Source of the DNA: Coccinella septempunctata
Lineage: Eukaryota > Arthropoda > Insecta > Coleoptera > Coccinellidae
Assembly (NCBI RefSeq): GCF_907165205.1
Contig: NC_058198.1
Span: forward strand, 6,301,001-6,365,000
Length of the DNA stretch: 64,000 nt
Direction: 5' to 3'
Positions 1 through 13,581 of this stretch are shown here, piece after piece; position 1 is the first letter of the stretch; each line of letters begins with the position of its first letter. Both the position numbers and the translations under genes were made by a program. Below the pieces are notes generated by a model. The model worked only from the letters and a program-made list of their open reading frames with translations. It did not search any database and was not told where the DNA came from.

Positions 1-1354
1 TGATACCTCATTCAGAACACGCAAGTAAATAAAAACCATATCCTGCACTTGAGAATCCCAAAAAGTAATAGAAGTTTGGCAGAAAAAAAAAAAAAACAGT
101 TCCAGGATGAAAATTATCATTGATCATCTTATGAGGGCAAATTATGTATTGGTTCAAAATTTATGAATTATTAATGTGAGCCACGATAATTTTCAAGGTG
201 TGAAGCAAATGATGCGACATTCAATTATTTGGAAAGAGTCAAACTTCCTTGTGGTGGTTTCAGACTTCTTTTATTCCTTTTTTTGGTGTCACTGGAAGAC
301 AATTTACTGACCATACTTTTGAAACAAAAATGAATGGTGCTGCTTAATTCTAAATATGGTAAAATTTAACTTCAAGTTATTAAACAACAGAACAAAATAA
401 TTAACAACACATCGTCTTCACATATTAAATAACCAATCTTAAAATTAAAATATGAAGCAAATCTATGAAGATAAATGCTGTAAGAATTAAAAAAAATTCA
501 TCGTTGATGGCCAACAGAAATATTCAAATGCTGATAAGAACTCAGACAAATGTTAATTGCAATATATGATTCGTTTAGAGAAACGCGATCTCATTTCTTG
601 TAAAATGTTACTGTGTGTGTGATTAGAAAAGAAGGCACATGTGAATCAATTTTGAAAATAGTAAAGGGATGTAGTGAAAGAAAAAAATGAGATCATTTTT
701 GACAGACAGCAAACTGCTTCACATTCTATCACGAGCTTAAATTTAAGTTTTTTTTTGTTTTAAAATAAAATTTGAATATTTTTTTAAACATTATTGTACT
801 AGTAGATCATGGTAATGAATGAACTCCACAAGATTTGTTGTTGCTTCAACCGAATAATTCTATGAAACTACGTCACTAGTCGCACATTGAAATATAAAAT
901 TAAACAAGTCGTGAAAGCATTACACACCATGATGAATATGATAGCAAATGAGCAAAAATTCCACATCTAGGATCTAGACAATATTATAAAGAAAGAAACA
1001 CTTAAGAAATCGATTACCAAGATCATTTGGGACCCTATTAACATGACTAAACTTATTCAATATATTAAGTCTAAACAATTTCACGTGCTAGAAATTGATT
1101 ATACAATAGTCTTATATAAAAATATCAATTATATTACGAGCCAATTATTGAAAGAATGGCACTCAATCAAATTTTTTTCCTCCCTAAGCTTGCGTATTTT
1201 AGAAACATTTTATACAAACTGATTAACTACAGCCAAACCTTACCTTGAAAAAACTATACATACATTTAATTTTTTTATTAGTCAAAAATTTTTTTTTCAT
1301 TTTAACATGGTTAAATGATTATACTTCCTTTCAGAGAAAACCCAATTTTTTTTC
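1..1354. other. larp1 3' flank and spacer
   Basis: This stretch lies beyond the larp1 stop codon, so its right end should be larp1 3' UTR. Read on the minus strand, an AATAAA polyadenylation signal lies at 1274-1279, about 76 bp after the stop. The rest is AT-rich with homopolymer runs. A short open stretch near 1020-1190 on the plus strand looks faintly protein-like but has no recognisable domain and soon meets stops, so I make no gene call there. Confidence 0.6.
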
Positions 1355-4300
1355 TTAATCTTCCTTATTATTAAATTTATTACTGCGAAATGAGGACCAC
1401 CTAGGTCTTCCAGAACTTATGGATTCCGTACGATTCCTGTAATGATGAAATGATGAAGAACTACTTGGAGCGCTAGTACCAGGTTGAGGACGTTGCAAAT
1501 CGTCTCGTCTACAAGAAAACCCAAATCAAATGAGCCTCCAAAACATGTACATCTACCTACATAAACTACAACTAGGGAATTGCGAATTGAAAAACATGTA
1601 CTGAAACGTATGAACTAAACTGTTTCGCAACTGTCAAATTTGCATACCGAAATCGATTTAAAAGAATTCTGAAACGAAACACTAATTATGCGATTGTTTC
1701 TCCTACAGAATGAAAGAGAAATGTCACCTGTAATCAAACTTAGGTTAGGTTGGAGATGGATAATGTTAGTATTATTTCAAACTCCTATTAGTGTTAATCT
1801 ATAATTTTGGAAGCTCCTACAGTATAACGAGAATCGTGTTGTTCATTGCTAGAACCTGTAATTTACCTTGTATAATTGAACGGGCGCAGTGGAGACACTT
1901 CATCGGACATTTGAGAAGGCATACTCTCAGAAACACTACGGTTTCGCCTTTTCTTCAACTCATTTATACGTGGCTGTAAAAAGTAAGTAAGTGATGTGAA
2001 AGAGGAAAATTTTCTCAACAAAATTAAGAAGCACAAACTAACTTACCTCGACTACCCTGAAATCAGCTACTTCCTTGTATTTTTTCAAGTGATTTCTCAG
2101 AAGCGGATCGACCTGCAGATCCCCGCTATGCTTATAATATTTCAAAAATGCCCAGAATTTCTCCAAACCATACAACTGGCCATTTTCGAAATCTTTCAAT
2201 GTGTGTTGCTGGAAGTCCTGGTACAAGTGAGGTCTGAACTTCTTTTCCAAACCGTACGAATAAAACCTGAACAGACATTCCAATCCGTACCTCCAACCGT
2301 GCTCAGCATCCTCCAAAGCTAGATCCCTGAATTCGTTATACATGCTCCTATTGAATTTCTCCCTGAGGAAGAAGGACCAGAAACGGAATAAAGTGTTCAT
2401 TTCTTGCGATCTACCGATGCCGAATTTCTTGCGTTCCTTCAAACACTTATTGCGATATTTATTGTAGGCAACCTGCGAAAACTGAGTCTCCATGAGGGAA
2501 TAGGAGGGATGTTGGAACTTCGGTAAACTGCAGCTAGTTGAAGCGTGCTCACTCGGACTCGTTCCGTAGCTTCTACAAGGAAAAGGCAACTTTTTAGAAC
2601 AGATTCACCTAAAGGGACATGACCGGTGACATACCCAACTGAAGTTGTTCTATTGCGATGTTCCTTGACGTCCATTATCCAGCCAACGTGATGTTCAACA
2701 GGGGGATTACTAGAATGTCTCGTTTTGCGTTTGCGAGGGGTATGGGGATCTGGACCTGACTCGTTTTTGATAACTGGGAAGAAACGTGGTACATTCTTTA
2801 GATTGCTGGTAGCTTTTCCTCTGTTCGCCCCTGATGTACCAGAAGTACTGGCAGTAGCAGCAGCACCAGGCTGTGCATCTACAAAGAGAACACCGAAAGT
2901 GAACTAATGTAATCATACAATAATGAATGCACAATATACCTGTTTTTCGTTGATTTTCAACTGTAAGAGGAGGCGGAGGAGCTGAACTTTGCGATTTCTT
3001 AGGAGCTGCAGGAACCATTTTTTCAAATGCCTCCTGAGAAATCACATTAACAGTTTTGTAGCTACCAACAGACGTCGTCCGTTGTCTACTCCAGAGGTCT
3101 TCCTCGTAGAAGCAAAGTCCGTCATTGATAATCTGAACCAACTCCTGTGTCATTTTAACCCTGGTAGTAAAATCACCAGTACGATCATATCCTTCGTGTT
3201 TAGGAACTCTGTTAGATGGATTCATCGTTATGGGATTCTGTTTGAAAATCAGGATTTTATTGATATCACGGTCACTGATCTCGTCGTCATCATCATCTTC
3301 GTCTATCCTAAAAAAGAACAAGCAACGGAATGTTCGATTTTACAAATAGAGAAGTCGAAGCGAACTCACAAGCTTTCAGAGAATGTGTTTTGCCTAACGG
3401 CCGGTACATCATCGTCAAAATCTAGATCCTCATAAAACATGAACCCATAATCCTCCTCCCGCCTGAGTTTTGGTTTCGTATCTTTTTTTTCTTTAGTATT
3501 ATTTTCTTTGTTTTTCCTTTTCACTTCTTTCCAAGCTTCACGATCGTCACCGTTTTTTGTCGATTCATCTCTAGTAACTTTGTCCCATTGATCATTGCTA
3601 TTAACTTTGTTTTCCTTATTGTTATTTTTATTGTTGCCGAAGCCTTTCAAAGAAGAAACTTCATTAATTTGGCGATAACTTAGTTTCAAGGAACAAGTCT
3701 TACACTCGAGGTAAACTTATTTTTACAAGATGAAAATGCTTACTATATCGTTTCTTGAAATTTTGTTTTATTCATCAATCTCGGAGCTTACAACTTACAA
3801 AGTATTTCTTGTTTTGGAAACAATGATAAAATAACAATTTCCCAGCAGGGAAAGATAATTCAATACTACTTTTTCTTGTAAGAGTCATCTTTACAAGTTT
3901 ACACTAAAATGAAATTAATAATCAGGGAAGGAAACAGCGATCATTCTACAGGCATATTTGAAAGGGCACTTTTGACGATTTTTCGTTATATATGAAGGGC
4001 ATGTGGATAAGTAGTCATAAAAGGGGTGAATGATCGATATAAGATTCTTGAAAGGTAGATCTGCCATCATAGGCCAGTCTAAAGGCTCACTAATATTAAA
4101 AATGGAAAAAAAGAATATAAAACTATTACAATTAATTTTGAAAGTGAAGTCTAAGAACTTCCAAAAAGAGTGTAGAAATTTTTCAATAATACTCTTGTTA
4201 AAACATAGGCATAAAAATCTAAAATAACACTGAATGTAGGAATTGAAGAGGCCCTAGTCTTCCATACAAAAAGCAAATAACATAAATGAAAGGCAAAGCC

Positions 4301-7300
4301 AACATATCTATACAATTTGTACACTCATCCTGTGTTACAGAATTTATCTGGTGAAATTGAATTTAGCATGGCCTTGAAAATATTATCGTCAAAATGTTTT
4401 AACTCGTTAAAATTTTGTCACAACTTCATCAGGTGAATTCCTTCAACAGTTCTATTCCCCATTCATATTACCTGCTTTCTTGGAACTGTTCTCAAACGGA
4501 ATAAATTCGGCAACGTTAGGATTTAAATTTTCATTATTCTGTTCACGTAACTTCTTCGGCAGTGGCGGAGGGGGTAGAAGTCTTTCTTCAATTCTTTCAC
4601 CATTCATGTCTATTATTGGCCATTTTGTCGGATCATGTTTGGTACGCACCTAAAAATATTTGGTTGCCAGGTAGTACAATAAAAAATAGATACTCATCAG
4701 GAGCACCTCCAGAATGAATTCTGATTTAGAGTGCACTTGAAATGTTGAAAAGATCATACCCTCATTTCTGATCCCAATTCCAACTTGTCGGAATCCAATA
4801 TGGCTGCCATAATCACATCATAATCGCTAGTTAAAGCCTGAACCCGTTGGAAAGAGGCAATTAGAGCAATGGGTAGGTATCCATCAGCATCCATTTTTCT
4901 TCTTAGGAAAAAGTCTCTGGCAAGATTCTCCTCGCTGAAGTAGTATTCACTGCAAAATATCAACCATCTATCAAACAATTCTAACATGAACATGGAAAAA
5001 CTTACATCTGTTTGGTTACACACTCCTGAACAGTGCAAACTTCAGCGTTGCTGTTAGAGTTGAAGAAGTAAGTTCCCATATATGGTACCATAAAATTCTG
5101 CCCCTCAACTGGCATTGTATTATACTTAATGATCTGCAAGAATTCACATTAGACACTTTAGACATTTTATCACTCCAAGGTGAAAATTAAATATAAAATT
5201 TTTGACTCTAAAAACCAAACATATTTTCAATTGAGGATCAATTATTTACACACTCCTATACACACAAAAACTGAGGACAGAAAATTTTTGGATGATTTAC
5301 TGTATGACTGGTACTTTAGTAACTAACTTGTGAAAATAAATAAATAATATCAGGTCAGCTTCAAGAAGATGTACCTACCTCAGAGAAATTTGCTGGATAA
5401 TCAAAATATTCCAATTCATTTGTATGCTTATTATTACGGTTGAAAGGCGGTTTCCTCGTATTATTGCGGTTTCTACTTCTACCTCTAGCTGCATGAGGAA
5501 TTGGTCTACGTCTATCACCATTACCTAACAAACCAGATTTTACAGGAGATTTCAAAACTGTTGAAATTTTTTTTTACAAAACCACTACTGAATCACAGAT
5601 CAATTGATCCTTCAGGTAGTCAGTACTTGTATTCATTTCCTATTTCAAAGAAGAAATCATATTACATATAGACTTCCTTCTGAGAAAACAGCTATGTTAA
5701 TTTCATGTAATTTATGATCCTAAACATATATTACATAATTTATATAGATAGACACAACCATCCCGAAGAATTTAAATATAATTTAATAATTCACACCACC
5801 AAATGTTTAATTATAATTTGGCCTCCATATTGAAATAAAATGAACCCTCTTTATATTATCAACTCGGAAACTGAACATATATATCTATCAACACAAAGAA
5901 TTTATGTTGGATAAATATTTTTTTTCCTTACTTTTCTCTGTTCGCCAATCTCTATCTCCTTCACTTGCTGTAGAATGGGTGTCTCCTCTATCTTTTCTGG
6001 AAGAGGATCTGTCCCTCCTTCTAGATTTAGTTAGATCAATCTGCAAAGGAACCCACTTGTGTTTAAAGTTCCTTTTCTTTTCATCACTATCATCATTTAA
6101 GGGTTTTTCCTTGAGATCAGTTGATGTTTGACCATTTGGAGGAGTAGTTGATCTTCGTGTCTAGAGTTCAATGAATATGAAAACCAGGGCAAGAAAACAC
6201 AACCTCTCTTAAACATATCAAACTTCAAGATATAAAGAAAGAACTGTTTCTCAGTGTGACTATAACTATTTTGAATAATTGCATGAATGAATGAGAATGA
6301 TAATATTGGGTAAAAAATTGGCAGATAGGAAATAATATTAATCAAAGTTGATGATTCATCTTTTTCACATGATTTATCATCAAAATGAAAAGTGTACATT
6401 CCGTACCCCAATTATCTATCATGAATCATTTCAAATGAGGACTAAAAAACAAAAATTAAACTATATCTTTTTTTTGTTCAACAAATGTCCGAGACAATAT
6501 ATTTCTTTATGTAACTTTCAAGTTGAATAATTAAAACAATATAATGAATTCACTGCCTGCAAAACTATATAATGAATTCACTACATGAAACAATAATCCA
6601 GAAGTAAATAATAAACTTACTTCACTTTGATCTCCTAGAGTTGGCCAATCTGCAGTGTTTGTCGTAAATTCAGGGGCCTGTAAAAAAATTCAAAATTTTA
6701 ATCTGCACACATATCAATATTTTGTGCAAGGAAACTTATGAAAAGTAAATAGCTCATTACATTACTCAATGACTGAAATATCGAAACAATACTAACCTTA
6801 ACATTTTTTATGTCTTTAGGTTTGGCCATTTTGATTGGCTGAGAAACACTGGTTTGTGAAGATACTCCTTGGGGAGGTGTGGCTGATCTTTCAGGATTAA
6901 CTTCTTTACTTGCACTCTTCATTTTCCAGACATTAACTTTAGGCAAAGGAGCTTCAACAAACACTTTTTTAATGTTAGAGCCATTGTCATCTTTTGATTG
7001 TGCAAGCTCCTTCACTTGAGGTTCATGTTTGTTGGCATGTTTATCAAAATGTTTATCTGGATTCCTTTCATTTCTATCAGAACTAGTGTATTGCTTTTGT
7101 TTATCCTTTCTGGATTTATCATTTTTTCTTTCTCTCCTGCTATGGCTGACTACAGGTGTGAATGATATATCGTCAATGTCAACTGAAGGTGGTGCTTCAG
7201 ACTTCTTCTCACTGGATGCTGCAGGCTTTTCAGGCACTACTTCCTCATTAACCTCCTTTGAATTTGTTGGTTGTTTGAAATTCAACACAGCATTTGCATA

Positions 7301-7384
7301 TGATGCTCCTGCCATATCACTATTCCCTGGCTTGTCACCAAGTGATAAAACTTGCATTGAGGTTTGTGCTGCTTCAATGGACAT
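1355..7384 (-). CDS. larp1: La-related protein 1 (LARP1)
   Basis: RNA-binding regulator that binds the cap and 5' TOP motif of ribosomal-protein mRNAs under TOR control, acting in the cytoplasm. Coding exons in order are 7384-6797, 6677-6621, 6160-5932, 5557-5379, 5133-5006, 4949-4760, 4649-4472, 3658-3370, 3307-2940, 2878-2635, 2572-2047, 1973-1867 and 1508-1355 (stop TAA 1357-1355). All phases match, giving 1,078 codons. The N-terminus (about 1-350) is low-complexity and charged. The La motif (about residues 385-455) begins IEYYFSEENLARDFFLRRKM and leads into VRTKHDPTKWPI, as in the family. An acidic DEDDDDDE stretch follows near residue 614. Three DM15 repeats (about 850-965) contain the typical FWSFFLREKF, LFRFYSYGLEKKF and YGLEKFWAFLKYY cores. 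The acceptor at 3658 is the weakest boundary. A further non-coding 5' exon may lie upstream. The family identity is secure. Confidence 0.97.
2573..2634 (-). other. 62-bp intron in larp1
   Basis: A very short intron separates the exon ending in the RTTSVG segment from the exon carrying the DM15 repeats. The donor is GTATGT and the acceptor a pyrimidine-rich CTTTTCCTTGTAG. Its length is not a multiple of three, so retention would shift the frame; splicing restores the join GG+A (Gly) that leads into the HPSYSL block. Confidence 0.85.
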
Positions 7385-8484
7385 GATAACTTTTCAAAAC
7401 ACTCAAAACTAACGTTATCCGGAAAAACTAACGAATTTTAGCACGCTATAATGTCAATATGGACAGTCATTACATACCATGTTGTTGAATGAAAGCATGG
7501 TAAGATTCCAATGCACAAGTTCAGGCCAAAACCATGATATGAATTCACTTCATTAAAATTAATTCTTCAACTGACATTCCTTCAATATCAAGAATTAAGC
7601 GTTCTATAAGTTTAAAACCTTTAAATTCTTTATATTTTCTTTCAATTCAACATGCTTCACAGTTTTCAACCACTACGAATGAGATGTCACCATAGAACTT
7701 CTCAATAGCCATAGATGTGATTTTAAGGTTTTAATAAATTAAATGGTCCTCGTTTTATTGAATTATATTAATTAACTAATTAACTTATTATATTATTGAA
7801 AAAACTTCAAATAGTGTCAACAATTTAATGAGTAATTGCACAAAATTATTTCAATGCTAATAACAAAAACTTAAAAGTATCCCAATCAGAGACTCTAATC
7901 CCTATTTATATCGATTGAATGAATTCGACTCAAGTCCCAAAACTCCTAAGGATATAATTTTAGTTCTTGTAGTACCATGGCTGTTTTTTCTCTCTCATAG
8001 AGACCGTATAAAATTGATCCACATATTAATATATATATTAGGGCTGCTGATAACTAACGAAAATATTTCAACGTGTGAAGAGAGCTTCAACCTGAGAGCA
8101 GTGATTGAAATGGATCCAAATTTCGATTTTCTTGAACAAGTACAACTTTAAAAAGTGTTGTTCGTAATGGTGCAAAATTATTTGTTCGATTTTTAATTTT
8201 TCCATTACAAGAAGAGTATGTGCCGGAACTGATGACTCATTATACCTTAGTTACTGCTGAATACTTTTTTTGAGTACTTTTTCGGTCGTTTATTTCCGAT
8301 ATTCGCTGTTGAATTATCTTTGAAATCCTTCGCTCACATACCTAAGAGTAAACAAATGTTTGTTAAACGACTTGCCATGTTTACATCACAGCAAGTGCTA
8401 AATCATCAATTCGTTCATTAGATACTCATTTCACAATTACTTAAGTATCACTCAATTCATTAGTAAAATAATAAATTCGTTGAC
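7385..8484. other. Divergent spacer between larp1 and the protease gene
   Basis: About 1.1 kb separates the larp1 start (leftward) from the protease start (rightward). It must hold both promoters and 5' UTRs. It is AT-rich, and I see no convincing TATA box, initiator or coding exon. Short open frames near 7915-8151 have no recognisable content. Confidence 0.6.
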
Positions 8485-9894
8485 ATGAAAATTTGTGTAC
8501 TTTATACGTTATGTGTTCTAAATTTTGTTTTTTGTCAAGAAACTTTCATAAATCTGGATGATAAATGGGAAAACTTTAAGGTTGGTTTGAACATAAATTA
8601 GGACTGATAAATACATTAACTGCACACAAACAGAAAATTTATTGGTTTTAAGGGGCAGTGACTCCTGTAAATACATATAAAATAAATGTTAAAGATCATT
8701 AATTTTATTCCACTAATTCGGCCCTATTTGATTTCATATTTCACGAAAATGTTCCTTAGAAAAAATTCAATAAAACATACGTTGGACCTCATGACACCCA
8801 AAAAAGACAGGCTTGGGAGGAAAATTTGAAAAAAATAGACAAGCACAACGAAGAAGCTGCTAAGGGTCTGCACTCTTATACTCTGAAGGATAATCATCTC
8901 AGCGACATGGTGAGTGGCAAACCATAGTTACTTAATTAAAAACTCTACCCTTATTCGATATTTATATCTTTTTCGGTATCCAGAGCAATCCAATTTACCT
9001 TCAACGAATGACGAAGCTAACAAGAAGTCACCACAGAAAACTTCCTGATCCAGAGACTGTTGGGGATGTTTACGAGCATATTAACCATCTTCCCGAAGCC
9101 GTTGATTGGCGAGCAGCAGGTTTCAAAACTCCAAATTATAATCAGAAAGATTGCGGCTCTTGTTATGCTTTCAGTATTGCTGGTGTTATTCAGGCTCAAG
9201 TTTTCAAGCAAACTGGCAAACTGATACCATTGAGTGAACAGCAAATCGTCGATTGTAGCGTGAAATTTGGAAATTTCGGCTGTGGGGGAGGATCCTTGAG
9301 GAACACTTTGAGATACTTGGAAAACGCTGGTGGCCTGATGACATACGATGAATATCCTTACACAGCAAAGGTGAAATTATTTCCTAAAATTTGATTGCTT
9401 ATTGTGAGAGTTATCCTTCACTAAAATCATATTGTAGCAGCAGAAATGTAAATTCCACTCTCAATATGCAATTGTCAACACCAGTTCTTGGGCTATTTTA
9501 CCAGCTAGAGATGAGAGGGCATTAGAAGCAGCTGTTGCAAGAATTGGTCCAGTAGCTGCATCCATTAACGCCAGTCCTCATACTTTCCAGCTTTATCAGT
9601 GAGTACTACTATGTTTTTCCATACAGTTTTTGAGTTTAATGCATCTATGATGTACAATCAGCAGTTAATGTTGAAAACTCTAGCCATAGTTTTTTTAGTA
9701 AAGGGGTGTACGATGATATAAGCTGCTCCTCGAATACAGTGAATCATGCAATGCTGATTGTTGGATATACTAAAGATGCATGGATCTTGAAGAACTGGTG
9801 GGGCAACCACTGGGGTGAAAATGGTTATATGAAACTGAGGAGGCGAAAAAATAGGTGTGGTGTTGCAAATTATGCTGCATATGCTTTAGTTTGA
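8485..9894 (+). CDS. Cathepsin L-like papain-family cysteine protease
   Basis: Secreted or lysosomal endopeptidase made as a pro-enzyme. Exons are 8485-8580, 8760-8909, 8984-9370, 9441-9598 (or from 9438) and 9699-9894; phases agree and give 328 residues, normal for the family. Residues 1-18 (MKICVLYTLCVLNFVFCQ) are a signal peptide. An I29 propeptide follows (KWENFK through the KDNHLSDM region). The mature enzyme starts near LPEAVDWR. The oxyanion Gln and catalytic Cys lie in NQKDCGSCYAF, the catalytic His in VNHAMLIVGY and the Asn in ILKNWWGNHWGENGY, so the catalytic set is intact. Two usually invariant positions differ: CGSCW is CGSCY, and KNSWG is KNWWG. It lies between larp1 and cog2 on its own. 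Tandem AATAAA signals follow the stop. Which cathepsin L subgroup it belongs to is not clear from reading. Confidence 0.95.
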
Positions 9895-9910
9895 CAAAGA
9901 AATTCGAGAA

Positions 9911-9924
9911 AATAAAGAATAAAG
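9911..9924 (+). promoter_or_regulatory. Polyadenylation signals of the protease gene
   Basis: Two overlapping-range AATAAA hexamers (9911-9916 and 9919-9924) lie 16-30 bp after the protease stop codon and are followed by a GT/T-rich stretch, as expected for a compact 3' end before the cog2 promoter. Confidence 0.75.
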
Positions 9925-10310
9925 ATAATTTTTCATTTCAAACCCCGTCCTCTTACCTCCTAGTCTGACCTCTAGCGGTGATTAGCTGAACTGCAGTACT
10001 GTACCTATAATTGAAAAGAGCACTCGAAAACGGTATCATTTTGATTACTATTTAATGATATAATCCTCTCCTAACAATTTTACAGTGTTTGGTTACGTAA
10101 AAAATATATGTTAGTAAAAAAACAACGATAGGTGATGATATCAAAGAAGAATCTTTGATGATATTCTTTGCCCATACATGACCTTGGGTGATGACAACAT
10201 TTGTTTTCCTAACCTCCAATATAGTTGTCAAAATCCAAAATAAATTTAAATTACCTTTTAATAATTCTTCAAAGAATTGAAACAATTCCGTGTTTGATAA
10301 TAAATTCATA
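9925..10310 (+). other. Spacer between protease gene and cog2
   Basis: A short spacer holding the protease 3' end and the cog2 promoter and 5' UTR. The open frame on the minus strand here shows no family resemblance and is taken as chance. No core promoter motif stands out. Confidence 0.5.
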
Positions 10311-12830
10311 ATGTCACCATTGGATAACTTCCCATGGAAGGATACATTTTTCCAGGTTTGTCTGAAATATTTATTTCTTGAACTGAAGAAATAATTTGCA
10401 TTCCTACTTACTTAGGAGAACTTCAGTATAGATCAATGCCTATCAAAGCTTACTCAAAAAGCCAATTTAGAAACCCTGAAGTCGTACTTGAAAAATTACG
10501 GAGATGAGCTCCATCGACAGATGGCTGAAATATTGAAAACAGAAACAGAAGCGATAGTTAATCTGGCTGAATACCTAACGAATTTGAATGCTAAAATCGA
10601 TGATTTATCAACTTCACTCTCTCAATTGCAAGAAGAACTTTCAGTAAGTCTAGGAAAATGATATTTCTGAAATGGAAGAAGTAATTTTACTTGTTTGGTA
10701 ATATTTTTAGATTCTACATACACTGATAAAAAATGCGGAAATAGATTACCGAAAAACATTGGAAGACAAGAGAATGAATGAAACTCAAAAGAGTCACCTT
10801 ATAGCTGAATTGAACTTCATATCTATTTCTCTATATGTTGATAATATCATTCGAAATATTCAATCGAATGATATGGAGAGTTTAATCAATCTGGAAAGAG
10901 CTATTTATAAATATTCATTTCAACGTAACTACCTTCTGGAACTTGGGGTCTCAGAAACTAAGGGTACCAAAAGTGGTTTAGAAAATAAGCTTCTAAATAT
11001 GATTCATCAACAATTTTTGCGAGCTCTAAAAGACAAAGATTCCAACTCAATTGCGCGGTGCCTCAGAATGTATAGTAATTTGGATAAAGAGAAAGAAGCC
11101 GAGGAGTTTTATCAACTTAGATTTGTTCGAACTGCCTTGCAGCCAATGTACTCAGAAAAAAATCTGGATAAATTCAATCAAGACATCAATAAAATATATA
11201 ATGACACACTTAACTTCTTATATAACGACATGAAAATATTGGATGATGTATTAAAAGAGTGAGTTGGATGTAGTTTATTTTTATCATTATTAATGGAGAC
11301 TCGATAAGGTTGAACAGATGTATTTAAAAAACAACCAGCCTTAACACTGCCTCTTCAGTAGTGGGTCACTGAAATGGTTGAGTAATTAAAAACGTTTTTT
11401 CAGAAATACTGACTTGCAAGACTCTTTCAACTTTATATTGAACAGTTTTTGGGTCGAGGTTGATAGACAATGTAGAAAAGGACTGCCACATATTACAGCA
11501 CCAGGAAATCCAGAATTATTTCAAAAAAGATTTGTCAGTACCTGGAATCTCCTAACTGAAATTGCTAAAAAATGTGGAAGGGAGAACATGATAAAAGAAA
11601 ATCCATCATTTCAAGATCATATAAAGAGATTCAATTTGCCAGTCTACTTCGAAATAAGATTCCAACAAATTGCTAGTCAATTTGAGACCGATCTAATGAT
11701 TAAACCAAACGACTCTTCAATTCACAATGGAGAGAATGACTTTGGATTCAAATTGAAGATCACACTGAATTTATATGTTGCACTGAAGAAATGCTTTGAC
11801 AGTAATGTTTTTATTGATCAGCTAGCTGATCATTTCCTCAAGTTTTCCATGTTTCTATTATCTAGATACATAATGTGGTTCAAAAAAGCTTTGGAACAGG
11901 TAGGACTATTTTTTTGCTGGTGATGGTCTTCATATATATTCTTTAGCAATACTTTCTATACTTGATAAGAACAATATTTAACATTTTTGTTGAATTTTTT
12001 GTAGCCTTATACAGATATGAATTGGGAATATTTCATCATGAACTCTTTAGTAGATTTCAAGAAAATTCTTAAGCTTCTTGGTGATAAAGAAGCCCTTGAT
12101 TCAGATGAAAACTTATACAGCATATTCCCAAATATTATGAAACCTGTGATTGTTAAAGTATTTGAAAATAATAACAAAATGATAACTCAGTTTTCTGTTT
12201 ATCTGAGTGATCACTTAGCTTCATTAAAAGTTAATGAAATATCGGAGCAGCTACAAAATGTTACTGCAATTCCAAGGCTATTCAGAAGGACCAATAGAAG
12301 TCCACCAAAGGAAGCCAGTACCTACATGTTTGAGGCTGTTAAACCAATCTTACAATTTATTGAGAATTATGCAGGGGGTGGTAATGATGAAATTTGCAAT
12401 CCATTACTTGACAAAGTAATACTTAGGGTCACTAAGCAGTAAGTTTTGCACATTTCTTTCTCCCTAAACTTCTTTTATTCTCTTGAATTAAAAAATATTT
12501 ATTATGTTATATTTACGCAGGTATTGCCATTTAGTTCAAGATGTTTTACAGTCTGTGTTCAAAACAGAAGAATCATTAAGAAGGTTGAAAAGCAGGAATA
12601 TTGTGTCTTTAGAAGAAACATCCTCAGAGACAATGACTGACGAGATGAAGATTCGGGAACAGATCAAGTTGGACATCAATTACTTCATTTTGAAGGTATA
12701 TGAATTTTTATAATTTATTTCTCCTTGATGAATGTGTGTCAACTAATTTTTTCAGTTGCGGCCAGTATCATCATCAAGTAGTACTGATGAAGCATTGAAT
12801 CAATTGGAAAAAAATATTTCTATTTCATAA
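10311..12830 (+). CDS. cog2: Conserved oligomeric Golgi complex subunit 2
   Basis: Subunit of lobe A of the COG tethering complex, which captures retrograde vesicles at the Golgi. Exons are 10311-10355, 10416-10643, 10711-11258, 11404-11899, 12005-12438, 12521-12695 and 12756-12830; every junction keeps phase, giving 666 codons. The N-terminal family signature is visible: after MSPLDNFPWKDTFFQ comes FSIDQCLSKLTQKANLETLK, then a heptad-rich helix (VNLAEYLTNLNAKIDDLS) matching the COG2 pattern of a short FD..F head followed by coiled coil. The rest is alpha-helical, including WNLLTEIAKKCGRENM, typical of the C-terminal COG2 domain. It is somewhat shorter than vertebrate COG2 (about 740). The start at 10311 follows AATA closely; an upstream in-frame start is not evident. 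AATAAA lies 45 bp past the stop. Confidence 0.93.
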
Positions 12831-13581
12831 AAATTTATTGTTTTGTTATTTGTTCGTTAATCACATTACTATATAATAAATATTTTTATACTATTATCGT
12901 AATTCAATGGAATTCTTTCCAATAGTTGTAGAAATTTTGTTGTAATTGGATTCCTCAATTTTGAATCACTTCCACAGAGTGCTGTTGGAGATTTATAATG
13001 AGAAAAATATAGCCACATTTACATTTTTATCAGCAAAACACCTTCATTTCTTTTTGTCATTGCTTGAAAAGTACTGAAATCACTAGGAATTTTGAAAAAC
13101 ATTAATATTTTGATCACTTATTTTCGAAATCTATATATGCCTGATTTTTGTATAGTTTTTCAAATGGTTGATTTAATTAGTTCAACTCAATATGATGTGG
13201 ACTTGATTCTCTAATGTAGTATCTGGACGAATTGAGATTGTATATGTTTAGGTAATTGATTTATACATATGATGTTCAACATTATAGTAGGTGTAGTGGT
13301 GCTTTATTAAATTATTCATTGTTGAGTTTTGCATTTTGATTCCTTATTTCAGTGTTTTCCACAATGAAAAGTTGTCTCTGTTAAATTAGTAAATTCTTGA
13401 AGTTCTCTGTGGAATACTTGCATTTTGGATCAAGTTACAGTGGCAACAGTTGTGAAAATAACTTTTATTTCAACAATGTCATCCTCAGAGTAAACATCAA
13501 CTGAAGTAACAATTTAAAAATTTCAATTAATACCCTATAACTCGTTCTTAATCTGACCAAATCATAAAAAACATCTTTTAG
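12831..13581. other. Convergent 3' spacer between cog2 and unc79
   Basis: This spacer holds both 3' ends. For cog2 an AATAAA lies at 12875-12880. For unc79, read on the minus strand, AATAAA lies at 13464-13469, about 115 bp after its stop. The rest is AT-rich and without coding content. Confidence 0.6.

Noticed and set aside
1020..1190. Possible coding remnant (about 50 codons, plus strand)
   Set aside because: Stops soon on both sides and no identifiable family; left as spacer.
7029..7412. Plus-strand open frame of 127 codons
   Set aside because: Antisense shadow of the first larp1 exon; repetitive Leu/Phe/Ser content comes from the complement of Lys/Glu/Arg codons.
10052..10309. Minus-strand open frame of 85 codons next to cog2
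   Set aside because: AT-rich, no family resemblance, and lies in the short spacer that must contain the cog2 promoter.
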